In this document: positions 57,736 to 64,000 of the stretch, piece by piece
Numbering within the stretch: the stretch's first letter is position 1
Layout of the letters: every line of letters begins with the position of its first letter
Assembly (NCBI GenBank): GCA_033675545.1
Contig: JAWDGP010002657.1
Span: 141,001 to 205,000 of the forward strand
DNA: 64,000 bases
Source: Elysia crispata
Taxonomy: Eukaryota > Mollusca > Gastropoda > Plakobranchidae
Direction of reading: 5' to 3'
Notes under the pieces: generated by a model
Seen by the model: only the letters and a program-made list of their open reading frames with translations
Database searches by the model: none
Told to the model about the DNA's origin: nothing
Made by a program: the position numbers and the translations under genes

Positions 57736-58769
57736 AGTACAGATTTTATAGACATATAATTATTAAGATCAGTCAAGAAAGGTACGTCACTACATATTGG
57801 GCTGTTTTCGAGAAAGTCCTATTGAGTGCAGAATGTAACCTTAGGACTACCCCAAGGTCATCTTTCCATGCTGCTTTACATAATTCTAAGATCACTATTT
57901 CAAACGTATACAACAAGCGCAAACACGACGAAGAGGCGGATTTTCAAACGTCACACGCACCATTGACATCTAGAGCCAGAGTTCAGCAGCTCTTACAACC
58001 CAACTCTTTGACTAAATCAGTCGGGCTATTTAGAAAACATGGTGATCTCGATGGGACAGCATTGTTATAATTTATTAGCACGCACGAGAAAGCATGTAAA
58101 CACCTCTACCGACGTTTTTTCTTTTTTAATCCGCTTTCAACGCGCAAGTGTACTGTATTCCTTCATTTTGATATAATTAGCATGAACACCCCCACTCCCG
58201 ACCCTTCTCCTCTGTCTCGCCGCCTGTAGAGAAATCCAAGATTAGAGTTCGACTGACGTCACAATTCCTTAACCAATAACCAGCGCCTCCTCCAGGTCGG
58301 AATGGAACGCTTCAATACATTGTGGACGTTTGGGTCTGTGTCTGTGTGTGTGTGCGAGTGTCAGAGGAAGTGTGGAAGAAGGAAGGTGCGTGTATGTCAG
58401 GGAGGGGTCGAGACTATGGTTGGGGTAAAGACTGGAGATCAGCGGCCCTCTTACCTCCTCCCCTCGCGCCCTCAATCCAGAGACAGGCGGAGAAATCAGG
58501 GCAGGTTTCACTCAGTGACGACTGAAACCACGAGGACAAGGAGCATCGGGTAATAGGGGGGGGGGGGGGAGGTAGGCGGGCATTTGACATTTACTTTTCT
58601 TTTCTTCTAAGTCACCTAAGTTGTTGGGAAAATTCTGGCCCCGAAAATAATGATGAAGAGAGACATGTTTGAGATTCTAACACAATGTAAATATATTTCA
58701 TAGAAACCTAAGGTGGCGTCGATTACTGTAATAGCTTAAATTGTCTATGCGTGGTGGAGAGTGAGAGAG
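57736..58769. other. Unique sequence, no gene recognised
   Basis: A frame at 57822-58070 opens without ATG and shows no motif. A G run lies at 58556-58569. Confidence 0.45.
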
Positions 58770-58770
58770 G

Positions 58771-58842
<72 letters not shown>
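58770..58842. repeat. (GA)n microsatellite with G-rich flank
   Basis: GA for about 70 bp followed by GGGGGGG-TGGTGGGGGTTGGGG. Confidence 0.95.
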
Positions 58843-58846
<4 letters not shown>

Positions 58847-58945
58847 GGGGGGGTGGTGGGGGTTGGGGGGTTGGGGTGGGAAACAGAGATAAAAGGGGGT
58901 TCACCTCAAGTTTGAAATCTCTAATCCGTATTGTTCCTCCTCTAA

Positions 58946-59041
58946 CCAGGAAGAGGCACTGAGAAGGTATGTCACTGTTTCCAGCTCTCGCATCCAGGAA
59001 GAGGCACTGAGAAGGTATGTCACTGTTTCCAGCTCTCGCAT
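58946..59041. repeat. 48-bp perfect tandem duplication
   Basis: Two copies of CCAGGAAGAGGCACTGAGAA ... CCAGCTCTCGCA. Confidence 0.95.
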
Positions 59042-59232
59042 TGTTGTTCCAATGTCTTCTCCTCATGTCTGCATCTCGCCCAGACAGCCGCGTGAATCCA
59101 GAGAGAATAGGCTACACACACATGTCTAATATGTCTACAGGTGAGACTGTTGTCCTGTCTCTCCAGACCTGGTCAGTCTCCACAACTCACAAAGTGGGTG
59201 TACAGGCGTGGCAAACGGCTTCAATAAACTTT

Positions 59233-59532
59233 AGTATGGTCAGTTAAGCCTGACCAAAGGCAGAGATTCGTCCACACCGACAGACGTTAGGATGGAGGCA
59301 GAATGGCAGTATGGTCAGTTAAGCCTGACCAAAGGCAGAGATTCGCCCACACCGACAGACGTTAGGATGGAGGCAGAATGGCAGTATGGTCAGTTAAGCC
59401 TGACCAAAGGCAGAGATTCGTCCACACCGACAGACGTTAGGATGGAGGCAGAATGGCAGTATGGTCAGTTAAGCCTGACCAAAGGCAGAGATTCGTCCAC
59501 ACCGACAGACGTTAGGATGGAGGCAGAATGGC
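59233..59532. repeat. 75-bp minisatellite, 4 copies, hairpin in each unit
   Basis: The unit starts AGTATGGTCAGTTAAGCCTG and includes CACACCGACAGACGTTAGGA. Spacing is exact and only one T/C variant is seen. Each unit holds TGGTCAG-TTAAGC-CTGACCA, a perfect 7-bp stem. At 25 codons it is open in one + frame, which is not taken as coding. Confidence 0.96.
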
Positions 59533-61458
59533 AGTAAAACTTGAAGACAGCGCAGAAACAAAGGAGGTGGCCAGTCGGAGATACGAGGTGATGGAGATAA
59601 TTAACGGAAAGGATATGAGAGAGGGGGAGAGCCGGGGTGAGAGACACACATAGAGACACAGAGACACACATACATTGACACCGAGACAGAGAATGAAGAT
59701 AGTTCTGTATGTGTGGAGCCAGAAACATGCAACAAATGCCAGGGTCTTCAGAGAGTCTCAACAATAGTGAAGACACAGAACTGGACTGACCAAAGCAGAT
59801 GACCCTCTCCTAGCGAAACACAACACGGTGGCCTTTTTTGCTTGAACTCAACATAAATCCACCTCTGCAATATTTGTCTCATTTTTTAGCCAAAATCACG
59901 GCCGCAAGAAAAATCCTTTCGGTTAAAATTAAACAGCACTCGAATAAGATAACTCTAATCTGAACCACGTCCTTGAAAAAAGGGGAAAAAAAAAAAAGGG
60001 GGGGGGGGGGAAGAGAGGCTAGTGTGAGGGAAGGGCAGGACAGGGCAGGGGTGGATGTTATGTTTTGCTCAATGGCTGTTATTTCCCACTGAAATGTTAG
60101 TTATGAACTGACTAGATCTAGCACCTGGTCAGTGACGCGTCGCGCGGCTACAGACTGGATCTGGTCTTCGAGTAACACAAGCGCTCGGGAATAAAATAAT
60201 GAAATAAGCTGCTGCATGTTAAAGACGGCAAGGATTTCATTCAGCCAAATAGTTAAATCTCGTTCTATCCGGTTTGCCAGTTGTCTGTGTAAGACAAACA
60301 ATGGCATAGACGCCCGAGACAATGTTTTCGGTTCTTGTGGTGACGGTGAATTGCACACAGCAATGGTAGACACTGTCGATGACACGCTAGCTTCCCAAGA
60401 ACTGCCCAGTTGGTAGAAAGGCAAGAGCTATGTCACTACATGTATTTGTCTGCCCAACGGGCTTGTGATACGCAGGCTAGTTTGAGAAGCATGGTTAGGG
60501 CGTCCAGTGAGAGCTATCTCAGGCGGACAGAGATATAAAAACCTGGTGAATGTGTCTCGCCAGATTAACCCATATCAATGAAATTTTCTGGACCCCTGGA
60601 CAAAATTTGGGCATGCTTCACGCCTGCTAGATGTATAAGGTACAGTCACCAGCGTAATTTCACGGTATTCGATTGATTGATTAACTGAAATAGGAACGTT
60701 TCCAAATTCCAGAGGACATATCTTATGGCCCACGCTAAGCTTTGATTTGTTTGAATTCCCGGAAATCCACAAGAGATAGTTGTGAGGGAGGTTATAAAAC
60801 ACTTCATTAAGAGGACTATGAAACTTACGGAGGGTTGCCACGCATGGCATGAAGAGTTACCACGCACATTCTCATCATGTCTGAGTCAGGTTTGATCTCC
60901 CCATCGGGACTCTTTACAACAACTAGACATAGGTTCAAACCAGAGTCCTCCTGGCGTAACGGAGTTGGTTGTAGCATTGAAATCTGAGTAACTTTCTTCC
61001 CACAGTAAAGGAGGTTTCCACGTTTCATCTCAAAGTTTATACTGGGTCCTCCAATCCACTCCACCAACGTCGTTTAGGGCATGAGAGAATTTTGCAACCT
61101 CGGTTGAGCATTAAATGACTCGAAACGTCTTTTCTCTCCAACCAACCACAACAAGAAATCTCCACTGATCTCTATCCAGTCTCCCAGCCCAACAGAGTTT
61201 TGTGGATTTCCCAGCATGCACCACACGCGATTTGGAGGACAGTAGCATACCGGTAGTCTACCAGTTGGAGAGACAGAGTCCTGAATACAGTGTGGGAGGC
61301 GTCGTGAGCCGAGGGCCACAGATCGGGGTAATAAGCCCTGAATCTATTACACAACCTGACAACCCGCTCTCTGGCCTGATGACTCCACATTCCAGACCGA
61401 CAGTGGTGTGGCGCTACCACTGCAACCGCAGAGAAAACAAATCCAGGACGTTTTTTAT

Positions 61459-61460
<2 letters not shown>
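59533..61460. other. Unique sequence, no gene recognised
   Basis: A and G runs lie at 59984-60011. Short frames on both strands have no recognisable motif. Confidence 0.5.

Positions 61461-61520
<60 letters not shown>
61461..61520. repeat. (CT)n microsatellite
   Basis: CT repeat, about 60 bp. Confidence 0.96.
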
Positions 61521-61522
<2 letters not shown>

Positions 61523-61840
61523 CTGTTGTTTCGGCAAGGACCAAGGTGGTAATATCTCGGATTGTTTACTTTCAACGCAGCAGAGGCCAGGCTAGGCGCA
61601 CAGGGAAAAGGTTTTTATGGGGCTCTAAGTTCGACGCTTAGAAGACGTAAGCAAGAGGGAAGTGACACTAGGGAAGATTCCAGACTTCAATACACGACCT
61701 GGTATTTTAATCTCAGACGGTGGCAAGCGGCGAGTCGCCGACAGCATAGAAGTCATGATGGGCGAGTTATTTCAAGTGGAACGGGCGGATCTTAAATATT
61801 AGCATCTTCTCTTTTTATCTCATCAATATCAACATCATCT

Positions 61841-61956
<116 letters not shown>

Positions 61957-62556
61957 CCAACAAGAGATACGCTGCACGGTAGACTGATCCCAGTGCCCAG
62001 CTAACCTGCCGTCATATCATCATGAGACCCGGACTCCATCACTCCAGCTAAAGCTCCCTGATTCTCTGGGCATCAACAAATCTGTCTCCTCTTGCTTTCC
62101 GGCAGGTCTGAGATTTGGGACACCACAACAGAAGCGGCTGCCCCAGAGATTCCCCACCCCCTTTTTCTTCCCCCTACGCTGTTTGCCTTATCTCCATGCT
62201 GAGTTTGCGTGAAGCGATTGTCGGAGTGAGGGAAGACCTGTCCAGCGTGACCAAGACATGGTCACTGTGTGAGGCGAGTGAAAACCTTGGCTCCGATATC
62301 TAACTTTGTTGTTGTAAGATAACACCCGTGCCATACACAAGCGTGGACTAAGTTACTGTTCTAATAGTTATACATCATCATAATATATGCGCCCTACCAT
62401 GATCCCTGCTATCTATACTAGGTGGCGAAATGCGAGAGGCTATCTCCACCCCACACAATGATAGGCCGAGATGTGCAATGCGGGAAATCAGAGCACTGTT
62501 CAATGTGTGTCTGAGAGATTACAACATAACCGGCAACTCCAACATACCGATAGAGA

Positions 62557-64000
62557 TAATCCACAGGTTCCTGACATAATCCACTCCCATAACCCGTGTG
62601 GTTGGTCAGGAAGCAGCTCTGTGTTAATCCACAGGTTCCTGACATAATCCACTCCCATAACCCGTGTGGTTGGTCAGGAAGCAGCTCTGTGTTAATCCAC
62701 AGGTTCCTGACATAATCCACTCCCATAACCCGTGTGGTGAGTCAGGAAGCAGCTCTGTGTTAATCCACAGGTTCCTGACATAATCCACTCCCATAACCCG
62801 TGTGGTGAGTCAGGAAGCAGCTCTGTGTTAATCCACAGGTTCCTGAAATAATCCACCCCCACAACCCCCGTGGTTGGTCAGGAAGCAGCTCTGTGTTAAT
62901 CCACAGGTTCCTGACATAATTCACTCCCATAACCCGTGTGGTGAGTCAGGAAGCAGCTCTGTGTTAATCCACAGGTTCCTGAAATAATTCACTCCCATAA
63001 CTCGTGTGGTGAGTCAGGAAGCAGCTCTGTGTTAATCCACAGGTTCCTGACATAATCCACCCCCACAACCCCCGTGGTTGGTCAGGAAGCAGCTCTGTGT
63101 TAATCCACAGGTTCCTGAAATAATTCACTCCCATAACTCGTGTGGTGAGTCAGGAAGCAGCTCTGTGTTAATCCACAGGTTCCTGACATAATTCACTCCC
63201 ATAACCCGTGTGGTGAGTCAGGAAGCAGCTCTGTGTTAATCCACAGGTTCCTGAAATAATTCACTCCCATAACTCGTGTGGTTGGTCAGGAAGCAGCTCT
63301 GTGTTAATCCACAGGTTCCTGAAATAATCCACCCCCACAACCCCCGTGGTTGGTCAGGAAGCAGCTCTGTGTTAATCCACAGGTTCCTGACATAATTCAC
63401 TCCCATAACCCGTGTGGTGAGTCAGGAAGCAGCTCTGTGTTAATCCACAGGTTCCTGACATAATCCACCCCCACAACCCCCGTGGTTGGTCAGGAAGCAG
63501 CTCTGTGTTAATCCACAGGTTCCTGAAATAATTCACTCCCATAACTCGTGTGGTGAGTCAGGAAGCAGCTCTGTGTTAATCCACAGGTTCCTGACATAAT
63601 CCACCCCCACAACCCCCGTGGTTGGTCAGGAAGCAGCTCTGTGTTAATCCACAGGTTCCTGACATAATTCACTCCCATAACCCGTGTGGTGAGTCAGGAA
63701 GCAGCTCTGTGTTAATCCACAGGTTCCTGAAATAATCCACCCCCACAACCCCGTGGTTGGTCAGGAAGCAGCTCTGTGTTAATCCACAGGTTCCTGAAAT
63801 GATCCACCCCCATAACCCCCGTGGTTGGTCAGGAAGCAGCTCTGTGTTAATCCACAGGTTCCTGAAATAATCCACCCCCATAACCCCCGTGGTTGGTCAG
63901 GAAGCAGCTCTGTGTTAATCCACAGGTTCCTGAAATAATCCACCCCCACAACCCCCGTGGTTGGTCAGGAAGCAGCTCTGTGTTAATCCACAGGTTCCTG
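62557..64000. repeat. 68-bp satellite array, at least 21 copies, running off the right edge
   Basis: The unit is TAATCCACAGGTTCCTGACA then TAATCCACTCCCATAACCCG and TGTGGTTGGTCAGGAAGCAG, CTCTGTGT. Variants fall into a few classes (CCCGTGTGGTGAGTC, CCCCCGTGGTTGGTC, CTCGTGTGG). Most units keep TTCCTGAC or TTCCTGAA and always GTCAGGAA, and many keep an inner AACC-N5-GGTT. Two TAATCC motifs per unit in many copies. Confidence 0.96.

Overview
The window looks like lophotrochozoan (probably molluscan, possibly gastropod) nuclear DNA. It has very long introns, no bacterial features, hundreds of kilobase-equivalents of (GA)n/(CT)n and trinucleotide tracts per megabase-scale extrapolation is not possible here, but within this window alone about 35 long microsatellites and about 20 unrelated minisatellites are visible. 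The species cannot be fixed from the sequence alone.

One protein-coding gene can be supported. It lies on the minus strand and spans at least 49495 down to 6489. It is the invertebrate counterpart of the vertebrate DLC1/STARD13/STARD8 (ARHGAP7, fly crossveinless-c) RhoGAP-START proteins. Three exons are visible. The first is a giant exon (49495-44988) that carries the start codon at 49305 and a 1439-residue, mostly disordered Ser/Pro/Gln-rich N-terminal region. The other two are small exons, 14603-14532 and 6570-6489, which together encode most of a DLC-type SAM domain. The reading phases join exactly (1-1, then 1-1, then exit in phase 2). The rest of the SAM domain, the RhoGAP domain and the START domain are expected beyond position 1 and are not seen here. 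The two introns are about 30.4 kb (44987-14604) and 8.0 kb (14531-6571).

The introns and the flank right of 49495 are filled with tandem repeats. Some touch the exons. The 72-nt SAM exon has its splice donor inside the first unit of a 34-bp minisatellite, so the intron carries about a dozen further exact copies of the donor core. The same exon is flanked by two inverted, nearly identical dispersed elements (13118-13317 and 17226-17388), each joined to a (CT)n/(GA)n tract. The second SAM exon starts 47 bases from a 22-bp array. Several arrays (18016, 26744, 55072, 59233, 62557) carry a perfect 6-8 bp inverted repeat in every unit.

Layout on the + strand: 1-6488 is intron downstream of the SAM2 exon, with microsatellites and three small arrays. 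6489-6570 is the SAM2 exon. 6571-14531 is an intron with the 22-, 37-, 60-, 46- and 34-bp arrays and a 540-bp trinucleotide block. 14532-14603 is the SAM1 exon. 14604-44987 is the long intron, holding arrays of 45, 49, 45, 64, 46, 62, 36 and 36 bp, purine tracts, two CpG-richer islands (about 27500-27740 and 43840-43960) and weak tRNA-SINE-like signals. 44988-49495 is the giant exon. 49496-64000 has no recognised gene, several arrays, a 442-bp tandem duplication, and a 68-bp satellite that runs off the right edge. No rRNA, credible tRNA gene, CRISPR array, intact transposase or reverse transcriptase, or viral gene was seen.
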